Positions 9,061 through 19,527 of a DNA stretch of 64,000 nt are shown here, one piece after another. Origin of the DNA: Isoetes taiwanensis (taxonomy: Eukaryota > Streptophyta > Lycopodiopsida > Isoetales > Isoetaceae); NCBI GenBank assembly GCA_021234155.1, contig JAJEKV010000552.1, positions 84,913 to 148,912 on the forward strand, written 5' to 3'. A model generated the notes under the pieces. That model was not told the DNA's origin, searched no databases, and was given only the letters and a program-made list of their open reading frames with translations. A program made the position numbers and the translations under genes. Position 1 is the stretch's first letter, and the number at the start of each line of letters is the position of its first letter.

Positions 9061-12000
9061 GAATTTTTGAGAGCCACTCTAGGCTCAATGGCTGTGCCTA
9101 TCGATTTTGCTTGCCTCTGGAAGCCGTCATGCCTGGAGCATGTATATGAGCAATTGATTTTTCAAGATTGTGATTTTGTTTGGACTCTTTCCTCTACTTG
9201 GAAATGGGCTCCAGGGGCATGTTTTCCAAACTGATGCCATATATCCGCCCGCTGGTGGATTGTATATTGGTAATCAAGTCCTACCACTAATGGAGACAAA
9301 CCGGGCGGATTAGGGGTTTGGAAATATGCAGCTCTTATGAAGTCTCCATGTGGAAGCGTAAAATGCGCCTAAAAGCCTTTACTTCATTCCATCGCTGAAT
9401 GAACCTGGCGATTTGGCTACCGTGAAATGTAGCCACCAAGAGAAGAATGCTACAGATGCGGTGGCCCGCTGCCAAGCCTAACTACCCCTTTGCAAGTTTG
9501 AGGTTCGATTGTCGACCAATACCTGTAATCGGGAATCGGGGCCATCCACCATGATGTAGAAAACTTCCCTTGTGAGTTTACCATCTCAGTTCGCCCGCAC
9601 ATGGTTCTCGCACGCTTTAGGATCTTATGTGCATCGACAAATGGATTTGAATGTTTACATTGCGATTCAACTCAGAAGTCCGATTCATGATGTTTGCATA
9701 AGACTGCGGGACTTATTCCAATTGAAGCCAAGGTCTATACAAGATCTTCCAATCGAGAAAATCAAAAGACACTCAAAGAAACATAGATGTACCGCAACTT
9801 TTCATTCTAGTTATGCTCCCTCGAGAGGCTTTGGATTCATGGGTAAATAATTACAAATGCACGGGTTTCTATTCAGTCCTTTCGAGCCTTGTCCGCAAGA
9901 CAATTGTGGAGAGCAAAGTACCCAATGAACTTCCCTCGGTGAGATACATCTATCATCTTCTAAACCGTAATAAATATACAATATACATGTTTAAGCTTGT
10001 GTTATGGGACGATTGACATCATTATTAAGAGAATCATAGAGGAATTTGAAGGCCGCCCTTTATCGCAAGGAGAATAGCCAAGAAAGGTGTTCTAATCTGC
10101 TTTTTTGCCTTTCATTTGTGTAATTTTCTTCGCCTTTAATTGGCACATTGATTGACAAGTTTATCACCATCGAAAAAACAACACATAACCAAGAAAAACT
10201 TCTAAAGTTGAACGAGGTTAAGGCCCCTGTTTGCTTATGCGGGAAACGAAGTTGAGGTATTGTTTTCGACTTAAATGCCTTTCTTTTTACTTTACATCAA
10301 ATGAGCATGACGCCCATTGTTTATTGCAACTATGATAGTTATTGTTTCAAAGAATCACATAAATGAGATTTGTAGCGCTTTGATAATGTGGTGCTATCCC
10401 CAAGACGTTGGCCATAGCCACCATTGCAGGGTTAGCATCTTATTACTCTAGTTTTTGCTTTGATTCCAAAGGGTAACATCCTTTCGGTTCATGCAGAGAT
10501 TTGTTATGGTTGATGGGCCTATTCACAACCATGCAATTCATGACTGGGTGAGCTGTAGTAATTTCTTCAGAATTGTTTCTTTTATAGTGAAGAACTACTT
10601 TAGTTACTTCGCAGAGATTACACTATTGTTTGCATTGATAACTAGCTTGCAAAGATTAATTGGCGTCTATATATACAATGTGTTCGCCATTTTCCGGATA
10701 GGCTTGCATCATATTGTCATTTGCACATTTAACATAAAAGGAAAGAAATCATATGCATGCATACTAATTTGAATGTTGTAGTGGCGGATCCGGGAATGGA
10801 TACCGAGATATTGCATGGGGCAATTAAAAGGAACTTGAGATGGAGCTTTGCACCACAAACTTTAAAGATTGCCTCGCTAAAGTGGACAAATGGTTACGCA
10901 CATTACAATGAAGATATAAAGCCTAATAACAGGAAGGCACACACAGAGGTAAAATTTATAGTCCGTGAGCTTATGCACTTAGAAATCTTTTGCGGTAAAG
11001 GCAGATAGATTTTAGTTGCAATGTTTAACATTCAAATAGTGCCAAGAAGAAACCAAGTGTGTAAAATCTTGAAACATTGTAGACGGATCCTTAGAAGGAT
11101 TCAATTTCAATGAGATTTTGCATTGGCGATTCTCGCCTCAGTTTGGGTTATTAATTGCAAAGCTCACCGGATGATTCTTCGCATCATGAATTATTTTGCA
11201 ATGATTACATGTCCGCTTTCCCTCGTCACGCATGTCCGAAAGTACATGTTTATTTTTGTGTCCCTTTTTTCATTCTCGTTCGCAATATTAATTATTCACT
11301 ATTGCTTGCTAGACATTCGTAACCGAAAGCAAAAAATGCATGGTATTTTCGTAACATGTTTGACAAGAAGAGCCACGTTGGGGAAACGATTTTTGCAACC
11401 AGTGTTGACCTTAAAATCCCATCCTTTTCTAGTGTTTAGCTTTGAGCCTTTTGAAGCCATCAATTTTGCGGCAGTGCAGACATGTGAGCATGGCCAAGAC
11501 AAGCAGGGCGGATGGGCTTCATACCACTTTCGCTATGGACGTTGTGAAGCATTTTTCTTTTTGTCAAGGCCGTTTTTTTTCTCGAGGAGTTATCTTAGGA
11601 GAGAAGCCATTTGCTAGGTGTTTGGCTATAATATGGGATTGGGCTGCCATGGCGTTATTTTTTACCGCTTGACCGGACTTTGAAGATGCCGGGCCGGTAA
11701 TGGGTAGATGCAATTCGGGCCGAGCCGGAACGCCCTTTGGCCTTTGCGTTGGTGTGTGGTGGTTTCAGAGGTGCAGGTGTATATATCATGGTATTAGGTT
11801 GTAGTCCCGGCCGCTCGACAAACCCCGCACAATCCGGAAGCTTTGTTGGTATTTTGGCTGCCTGCTATACATGCATAGGATTACTAGACAATTTCGACCT
11901 ATGCAAGGGACATTCTTGGAAGAATGGGAAATATTTCTGTGCTTGGATCATAAAGTGATAAATTATTACGTTCAAGGAGGGCAGATTGGTACATATATTT

Positions 12001-12160
12001 GTTTGAGGATAGCAAAAATATTTTGTGAAGCTTTTTGCAATATAAATATGGTAAATTACTGCATAGAGGAATAGGTTTGAATGATTTTTAGTTGTGATTG
12101 TAGATCTGTGCTTCTATTTTCCAGCTTTGCATGAAGTGCACATTTATGCAGGCCTGAAGC
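9061..12160 (+). other. Unidentified region with scattered exon-like plus-strand frames
   Basis: Several plus-strand frames look mildly protein-like: 9572-9850, 9813-9960 ('SSLVRKTIVESKVPNELPSV'), 10491-10550 ('RFVMVDGPIHNHAIHDW', ending at a possible GT donor 'GGGTGAGC'), 10778-10960 ('DPGMDTEILHGAIKRNLRWS', ending 'CACACAGAGGTAAAA'), 11442-11672 ('SRADGLHTTFAMDVVKHFSF') and 11737-11950. Some end at plausible splice donors. I recognise no family in any of them. The segment 11898-11945 resembles 14880-14930 ('AAGAATGG', 'TGTGC(T/C)TGGAT'), suggesting a duplicated piece on either side of the 12.7-14.9 kb TIR element. Confidence 0.25.
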
Positions 12161-12261
12161 AGGGAGGTGATGTTGGAGGAAAAGGAATCTGAAGAGCGAA
12201 CAAGGACCAAGAACCATGTCTTTTTATTGCTAAAATACGTGGTATGTGCACGGAGAGATTG

Positions 12262-12395
12262 CTAGATTGGGCTAAAATGTTTGGCATCCTTACTTTCAGT
12301 TATGTTTATAGATGAAAATGATACGAAAGATATTGCTAGATTAGAGTAGAATCTTTAGCATCTTTACTTTCAGTTATGTTTATAGATGGAAATGA
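12262..12395. repeat. Two-copy tandem duplication
   Basis: 'TTGCTAGATT' followed about 30 bases later by 'CTTACTTTCAGTTATGTTTATAGATG-AAATGAT' occurs twice in a row, roughly 80 bases apart, with few differences. There is no coding content. Confidence 0.7.
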
Positions 12396-12439
12396 TCTAA
12401 CCAATTTAGACATGTGTTAGAAGTATAAGGAACTTTTCC

Positions 12440-12540
12440 TCTGTGGGAAATACTGGTAGAGTGCAAACCAGAACTGCCCTTCAAACTGCCCTTCCATAGC
12501 CCTTCATTGCCCTTCAAAAAAATCATGAGTGTTTTCTATT
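12440..12540. repeat. Short CCCTTC-rich direct repeat
   Basis: 'CTGCCCTTC' and related 'TGCCCTTCA' units recur at 12473, 12486, 12498 and 12510. It is a short local array lying just before the 12.7 kb TIR element. Confidence 0.5.
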
Positions 12541-12673
12541 ACATAAAGGATATAATGAGCATATTAGTGATGCAAATGATGATGATATAAATTATTTGGT
12601 GAAGGTGCTTATATGTGCTGTGATGGTCAAAAAACTGGGTAGGTCAATAAAAAAGTTACCCTAGTCCAACACT

Positions 12674-14874
12674 AGGAACAAGGTTTAAAATGAAACGCAC
12701 TTATTTAAGAAGTGCGTTTGGAAGATTCCTTCTGAAAATTTATAAAATTCTAAAATCCCTCTAAAAAGGGCCCTTTTATTACCTTTAGTCTAAAGATTTA
12801 TAAAACTGCTCGTGAAAACAGACATTTTAAGAAGACTTAGTATTAAGGAAAAACACACAAAAAAAAAAAAAATCCCATTGTAGAGGGGGAAAGAACTACA
12901 ATGAAATTCAAAGATTGACTATGGGGCAAATTCGTATGAAGAAATTAGATGCTTTTGTACCTTGTCCCTGAAATTTTTTATATTAGCTGTTTTAGAAGAC
13001 AGGAAATTTGTTATTTCACAACCATTTTGGCTGAACATCCTAATGGACCTTCAAACACATTGGGAGGCAGTTGAACAAACTTCTTGAATGACAAACCATT
13101 GTTTTTGCATCACATAGTATTACAAATACCAATACATCCACGCATGTCTTGTAGTTAAATTTGAACTTTTAGTTGATGATGCAAGATATATTTATACCGA
13201 GGATACAAAAGTTGAAGTAATGAAGCCATGTGATTACATGCCCTCCTTTTATTCTCAAGATGTATTTCGAACGCACATACCAATCTACAACATGGTGATG
13301 CTCAAAAGATAGTCAACCTCCTTAGCAATGTTGAGCATATTCATCACAATTACGCCATCTCAGTAGCGGTGGGCACCATGCACATTTCTGGCAAAGGAAG
13401 TATTCGTGCATTTTACCCTTTCCTATATATTTTGTAAATAAATAGGTAAACTTCCTCGAGGGGTTGCTACTCCTCGCCTCTCCTCTCGATAAAGCATGTG
13501 GTTTCCTTCTAGTCAAACAAACACCTGTGTCACCATAATATTTTGGAGTTCTTTGCCTTTAGTAGCAATTTTTAGCCTCGAGTGAAGTTCACCAGTATGT
13601 AGAGTAGAAAAAAAGTAGAAATAACAACATGATTCGACTACTTTATGCTCTAACATTGCATTACAAGCTCAGAAAATTTAGAACCATTTTAGAACTTTTT
13701 AGACTAAAAAACTAAGAACAGTGTGTAAAATTATCCCTTATGTATGTTACTTTAGTAGTTTTCAATTGCCAAACCCTTTGGCGAACAAGAAAGACCCCAA
13801 AAGATTTTACAGGATATATATTTATCTTTGGACTGCATAATATATATATACAAAGTCTTATATATATATGCAATTCGGTATAAATTTATACCGTTTCTCC
13901 GTATAGATTTATACCGCAAGAGTCTCTTTTCTTGTCGGATATATATATGTAATTATGTGTATATATTATATAAATATACACATATATGTGTATAAATTGG
14001 TTGTCTGAAGGTTTTCTGCGGTATAAATTTATACCGAGAGGGCTGTCGCGGTATAAATTTATACCGAGAGAGCTCTCGTGGTATAACGAGGGAGCTCTCA
14101 CGGTATAAATTTATACCGTGAGAGCTCTCGAAGTTGAATCGAGAGCTCGCATCGGGTATAAATTTATATCGCCGAGTCCTCTTGGCGGTATAAATTTATA
14201 CCGCCGAGTCCACTTGGCGTATAAATTTATACCATACCTAAACTCTCGGCATGTTATATCCAAGACAAAGACTACCTATTGTGGTATAAATCTATACCAC
14301 CCAGAAATTTATTTTGAAGACGTTATGTCCACGCATTGTCATCGCGGTATACATAAGTCTATAGCAAGACGGATGAGCAAATAAGAGCAAGTATATAAGA
14401 CGAAGAGCGAGCGTCTTCGACTCCAACTTGCGCTTCAAAGTGTAAATTTGTTCAATGAAGCATACTTTCATGTGAAAATGTTTGCTTCAATGAGGCAATG
14501 TCAAAATGTGTTGCATTTTTTACAGTTTTGTTCATAATTTTGTACTGATTTGGAAAACTTTGAATAAAATACCTTTTTGGCACTTTAGTGTGCTTGCTGT
14601 TTTTTTCAATGTCTATTTTGTTTAGTTTTTGAAAATATTACTATTTCGCAAACCAAACTAGGGGGGCCAAAAAGGGATGTCAAACAATTTTGAATGGAAG
14701 CTAAGTTCACACCCCCCTCCAAAATGATGCCTAAAATTTTCAAATTGTCACACTTGTCACAAATATACCACAAAAAGGGACCTTTTTGGGGGGGATTTTA
14801 GGGAATCTTTCAAAGATTCCTTTTGAAGTGCATTTTGAGCAAATTAGTGCGTTTCATTTTAAACTTTGTTTAGG
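12674..14874. mobile_element. Non-autonomous TIR DNA element, about 2.2 kb
   Basis: The left end has 'AAGGTTTAAAATGAAACGCA' (from 12679). The right end at about 14848-14870 has the reverse complement with one change, 'TGCGTTTCATTTTAAACTTT'. Similarity continues inward: both ends then carry a 'GATTCCTT(C/T)TGAA'-type block, 'AAAATCCC' and 'AAAAAGGG.CCTTTT'. The inverted terminal similarity spans about 110 bases. The inside lacks any transposase I can recognise and holds a cluster of AT palindromes at 13.88-14.37 kb. I could not define a target-site duplication. It is probably a MITE-like or otherwise non-autonomous element. Confidence 0.65.
13876..14366. repeat. Cluster of about ten GGTATAAATTTATACC palindromes
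   Basis: The 16-base palindrome 'GGTATAAATTTATACC' or a near copy recurs near 13876, 13900, 14019, 14049, 14101, 14156, 14187, 14219, 14282 and 14345. Several are extended by flanking 'GAGAGCTCTC' or 'GGCGG..CCGCC'. The copy at 14092-14127 is a perfect 36-base palindrome that joins 'GAGCTCTCA' to the core and its complement. The spacing is irregular (roughly 24-120), so this is not a simple tandem array. The open frames here (13886-14101 minus and 14118-14384 plus) read repeated Gly-Ile-Asn-Leu-Tyr because of the repeat. Confidence 0.9.
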
Positions 14875-14879
14875 GATCC

Positions 14880-16180
14880 AAGGCACGTTTCTTCAAGAAT
14901 GGACATGCTTTTGTGCCTGGATACAGTCTGAGCATGGGGGGCATTGACGTGTATTTGTGTAGATTGATTTGTTTGGCATGTCAAATTATTATAAACCGCA
15001 ATGCCATGCTTCTATTTTCCAGATTTGTTGCTAGGCTGTGCACCTTTGCATCCGCGGGTAGAGGTTAATGACTTATTTCAGATTCTCGTAGTCCAAATTG
15101 CTTGCATCTGCTCTGACCTGAATGCTAATAATTAGAGTCAATCTTTTTCTAATTTAATCTATTTCAGGTTTTCGTATTTAACATTGCTTGCATCTGCTGT
15201 GGGAATACCATTCTTTGTAACTTATTCAGGGTTTGGCATCAAATTGAAATGTGCCTAAGCTAGTGTGTTTAATCTAGCATTTTACATTTGTAGTACCACT
15301 CTTGAAGCATAGTTCTATTCAATAGTTCAGGTCATTGCATCATCCTTCCAATTTTATCTGTTTCAAATATTATACTTTGTCTTTTTCCATGCAAGAGGTT
15401 CACAATAGGAGCTGATTGCTGACAACATTTACCATCAGACAACATCGCTGTATGGAATCTTCATTTGGAGATGGCTTTACCGAGCACATTCATAACAATA
15501 TACAGATAACTTTGCAACATTAGACTTTTCTGTACATAAGTTATAGGCATTGCTGCTAAGTGTGAAATCAATGCCCCTGTATTTGCCGTTATCTAGAGGA
15601 ATAGCAGTTGACAAAATTCAGAAAGGGAAATAGCTGTTGAGAGGCATATTTTCCTGCATATTTTTCAAGTAAGTGTCATGAACACCAAAACATGCAATGA
15701 TGTAAAAATTCAGAGTTACACCTTGATCACAATCTTGATTTGGCATTTAAAATGTTGTTGAACAAAATGTTGTTGATGCCAAGGGCTAACTGAAAGCATC
15801 GTCATATATTATGTATGACTATGTAATTTTGTTATCCAATCTACGGACATGGTTTTTGTAGCTCAACACCATTCTTCATTACAATTTTACATTCAATTGC
15901 ACCCTCTACACCACCCATAAGCACCAAACATGGCATAATTCAAGTAAGAACTACAAATTAAATAATGGCTTCCTAGAAAATAATCAATAGAAACAAAATA
16001 GCTCTCACTCATTCCGCCCTCTCTCGCACCCCACCCTCTCCAGATTTAGTGAAGCAACAGACAAAGTCAATTACAAACCTATGAAAAGCTTCACAAAAAA
16101 ACAATGGAACAATGTCCATGTTCAAACAACAGAAATTGGATACCATTACAATGTCCTCCCCTCCCCCCCCCAAACAAAAG
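14880..16180. other. Intergenic DNA, nothing recognised
   Basis: AT-rich sequence with no motif-bearing frame. It includes two similar segments near 15085 and 15160 ('TTTCAG.TTTTCGTA', then 'TTGCTTGCATCTGCT'), an imperfect local duplication. Confidence 0.4.
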
Positions 16181-16185
16181 CATCT

Positions 16186-16320
16186 TTTTGGGTTGCCCCT
16201 AGGGGGGCAAACCCTCGTTTATGTGGGTATATCCAGGTATATGCCGTCATATGCCTAGCATAAATTTGGTGGATCGCTCCAAACCGGGTCGCACTCAGTA
16301 AACTCTCGGTCATCCAGCCC
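16186..16320 (+). repeat. Dispersed repeat family A, copy 4
   Basis: It has the hairpin core 'TTGCCCCTAGGGGGGCAA' and then 'GTCATATGCCTAGCATA' and 'CTCGGTCATCCAGCCCCATT'. It is the copy most similar to that at 8.79 kb, and like it precedes a TLC-gene 5' region. Confidence 0.75.
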
Positions 16321-16660
16321 CATTCCTTCGCAGGCGTGTCTATGGCGCAGCTCGACCCTTCTTCTTCTTCCAAGCATTTTCCTCTGGGTGTGCCTTGTAC
16401 AAGGGAGGATCGCCGGAATGACAGAAGAGAGACGCGCAGTTGTACTCGTGGTTGGTGTCCTGGCGTGGACAACCATTTTTGTTGGAGTGCGAATAATGTT
16501 GGGGCACAAACGATCTTATGACTTCTGCAATCGCGTGGTGTCGTTGTTACATGTGGCTGTAGCTCTGCTCCTCTGTTCCATGTCCGTGGATAACTGGTGG
16601 CATCCTTTCCATCCCCTTGCCGCTCATCATCGCCGCAACAAACAAGCCCATTGATTTCAT
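16321..16660 (+). pseudogene. TLC-domain membrane protein, first coding exon
   Basis: From the ATG at 16418 the frame reads 'MTEERRAVVLVVGVLAWTT', a hydrophobic segment, then 'SYDFCNRVVSLLHVAVALLL' and 'LCSMSVDNWWHP'. 'SYDFCNRVVSLLH' is the entry to the TRAM-LAG1-CLN8 (TLC) domain in plant TLC proteins, which are multi-pass endomembrane proteins of uncertain role. The matching next exon is at 17893-18027. The region 16321-16417 would be 5' untranslated or an alternative start, and is duplicated at 8.94 kb. The exon end is unclear, and later exons were not found, so the gene is 3' truncated. I list it as a pseudogene fragment. Confidence 0.75.
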
Positions 16661-17710
16661 CTTGTTTCCTATTCAGTTATGAAGGATGAAGTCAAGTCTG
16701 ATCTGAGATATCATTTGTTGTTTACACATGGACTCACTGAAAAAAGCATTCTTGTACGTATGTTAATGATTAAGCGATTGTACAACCTATATTCGAAGGA
16801 GTAACTAAGGAATGTAAATAATGTTTTGTTCCTGATTTTTTATGGGCCAGGTAAGAAATATCTGATTTTGAGCTGTCATTGCCAAGATAGAACATGTCTG
16901 TTGCTCTTTAGCTGCATGCACCATTTGCGTGACTTGTATCTGCTAACCAAACTACATTTAGATTGATCGAAGTGCTTAAATACATCAGCTATAGCAGAGC
17001 TCCAAGAGTACTAGTTGGTGATGGCAATACCGTTTTTGAGACCAATGAAACATTAAATTCACTTAGGACCTGCCTTTTTTCTCTTGGTTGGAAATTTGTG
17101 ACTAGAAATTAGGAAGCAATCTGTATGGGCATCTCCTCAGACTTTAGTCCAGGTTGGCCTCTACATAATTCTTGTAGTGTGTTAAGATAAGATCTATAAG
17201 TGTCTGCTTACTCTTAGAGACCTGAAAGACATCTTTGTAATGTCAGAACATTTCGCATTTCCAAGTTCCAACATGCAAGTGAAAATCAGTATCTAAGATC
17301 CTTCCCAACTTTTAATTATTCTCATTCCCATCTTGTCATCCATTTTTTAGAATTCTGTCCACCCTTTATACGTGTCACTTGGGATTCAATTCATTGTCTA
17401 TGAAGTTCACTTACATTATAGATTGGAGCCCGTCAATTTGCCCATTTTTTCCTAGCACTATTATTAATAAGAGATCAATAGCTACCCTAATGCAAGACTG
17501 CGAACCTGTTTACCGATAATTATGTTAAATGCCTATATATATTCTTGTTATTGTGGTATATAACAATTTTAGAACAAGTCCAGTTTTGAAAGAATTATAC
17601 TGAATATTTTTTATCTTAATAAATAGTACATAAAAAATTTTTCAAGGGTAAAAGAAAGCTAGGGTGTCTTCGCAGCATTTGTTTTGAGGAATACATCTTT
17701 ATTCCTTCTA
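16661..17710. other. TLC-gene intron, no further exon recognised
   Basis: This is the interval between the two TLC exons. A short plus-strand stretch at 16985-17160 has protein-like texture ('SRAPRVLVGDGNTVFETNE'), but I cannot assign it. The remainder is AT-rich. Confidence 0.45.
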
Positions 17711-17887
<177 letters not shown>

Positions 17888-17892
17888 GTGTT

Positions 17893-18027
17893 GTGCAGTT
17901 GCGTGCAATTACCATTAGCCTCTCTTACTTCATCTACGACTTCTTTTGCTGTCTGCTTGAAACACCAACAGACGTGGCAACAACGCTGAGCATTTTGGGG
18001 TTGGCATATGGATTCGCTCATGCAAGT
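17893..18027 (+). pseudogene. TLC-domain membrane protein, second exon
   Basis: After a 'GTTGTGCAG' acceptor, the frame reads '[20 protein letters not shown]', then '[20 protein letters not shown]' and 'AHAS', ending at a clean donor 'AAGT|GTAAGC'. '[10 protein letters not shown]' and the following histidine-bearing helix are the core of the TLC domain. The usual 'VHH' preceding 'LSILGL' is missing here: 'ATT-LSILGL' appears to lack about four residues, including the conserved histidines. That in-frame loss, plus the absence of later exons, argues against function. Confidence 0.75.
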
Positions 18028-19330
18028 GTAAGCACATCTTTGCTCTCTAGCCATTGTCTTTTTATGATGTTTCATACCATACCAAGCATGCCTAATAGAT
18101 AAAGAGGATGTCACTTTTACCTCTTGTTGCTATCAATGGAGCTCATTGTTTATTAAAAGTTGGACATTCTACATGCTCAACAATCTAGTTTGTCAGGATT
18201 AGGAATATGATCAGCATCATACCTCTCCAGGAAATGAATTTTGACTAGAAAAGATTGCCTTTGGCTTTGTTATCTGAAGTTGCATTTCTGCATATAGGTA
18301 TTTAATGAAGAAAATACCATAGGTGTTGCACGCGAATGATGCTGCTATCTGATTAATGAACTGAAAACCAAGGGAAAAACAAAGGAGTTTTCTGTTTTGA
18401 TGAGACTGAAAACCAAGAGAAGAACAAATCCCACATTCCGTGAAGATTTCTCACCATTGTTTCCTTCTTGGTAACAGTTCGGTGCTTTGCCTTCCAAGGC
18501 TCTCATACTCATTTGAACATAAGGTCCCGTTGTATAAAGAAAATGAATATGGGTCATTCATTAAGAAGGCAGTTTTACATAGCTAGGATTATTTTAAACA
18601 CTTTATTTAAATCGGTGCCTTTAAATACAGTTATGATGGTTATGATATATGGAGTAAGTATAAATAAAGTTATCTGGTTAATAATTAGAGTACCTATAGA
18701 TTGTAAGGGCCTCTTGGATGTAATATATTCATTGTGAACATGAATACTCATGGATGGTGGTTGCTTCATGGCTATCTCTTAGCCATTACACTTTGGTATG
18801 CTTAGATTTTGGGCATAATGTGGGTTCAAATCCCACATATTCAAGATCGTCTTCCATGCCATTCAAAATTGAGAGATATACTCTACCATAAAATGTCGAA
18901 CATTAATAATGGATTCAACCTTGTAGTTTTAGAACCAAACAAATGTCTGCACACTGGGGTGTCTCATTTTCGATGTCCCTTTTGTCCCTCAATTTAGTAC
19001 TAAAATCAATAAAGGTGGTTGGAAATCTTGGAGGCAATTTCAAATTTAGAAAACAAAAATAGCAATAAAAAATTGAATTCCTTGAATCTTGGAGAACCGA
19101 GCTACAGTGCGTGCATGTGTTGAGCCCCGATAAAGAAAACTAATACACCAACGAAATCATCATTCTTGCTTCTCATCTTTCGATATGTTCAAGATTTGAA
19201 TGGAACCAATGGATTGTGTTTCTTTTTCCTATTTGCAACATTCAATTTGTGAGTTATTAGCGTATTTGAATGCCTTGCCTTATGAATTATGAATTGGGCA
19301 TGGAAATAGCATTCCACTGATATGTTTGAG
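18028..19330. other. Intergenic DNA
   Basis: No gene is recognised. Positions 18770-18860 contain 'GTGGGTTCAAATCCCACA', a perfect tRNA T-arm/B-box with a five-base stem, and a weak upstream 'TTAGCCATTACACTTTGG'. I read this as a decayed SINE head, because the anticodon arm does not fold with a seven-base loop. Confidence 0.4.
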
Positions 19331-19337
19331 TCCAGTT

Positions 19338-19425
19338 TTTTGGGTTGCCCCTAAGGGGAAAACCCTCATCCACGTGGGTTTGTGGCAAATTCCAAGTATA
19401 TGTCAGTATATGCTCGAAAACATGA
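19338..19425 (+). repeat. Dispersed repeat family A, copy 5 (short)
   Basis: The core 'TTGCCCCTAAGGGGAAAACC' and 'ACGTGGGTTTGTGGCAAATT' are followed by 'AAGTATATGTCAGTATATGC', then a switch straight into family B. This is the reverse of the order seen at 8.7 kb, where B precedes A. Confidence 0.7.
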
Positions 19426-19500
19426 CTTTGAAGTGTGATTTAAGCCATTTCACTCTCGAGTTACAGAGGGCAACCCTCCGTGCGCAGCACCTTGTTTACA
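19426..19500 (+). repeat. Dispersed repeat family B, copy 2
   Basis: 'AAAACATGACTTTGAAGTGT', 'GATTTAAGCCATTTCACTCT', then 'AGGGCAACCCTCCGTGCG' and 'CAGCACCTTGTTT'. It ends about 30 bases upstream of the resumption of YSL coding sequence, so it may have displaced the 5' part of YSL exon 2. Confidence 0.75.
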
Positions 19501-19527
19501 TATGTTTTACTCATGTGTTCTGCTTAT

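Noticed and set aside
18770-18860. A tRNA gene around 'GGTTCAAATCC'
   Set aside because: The T-arm is good, but no acceptor stem or seven-base anticodon loop can be formed. It is better as a SINE relic.
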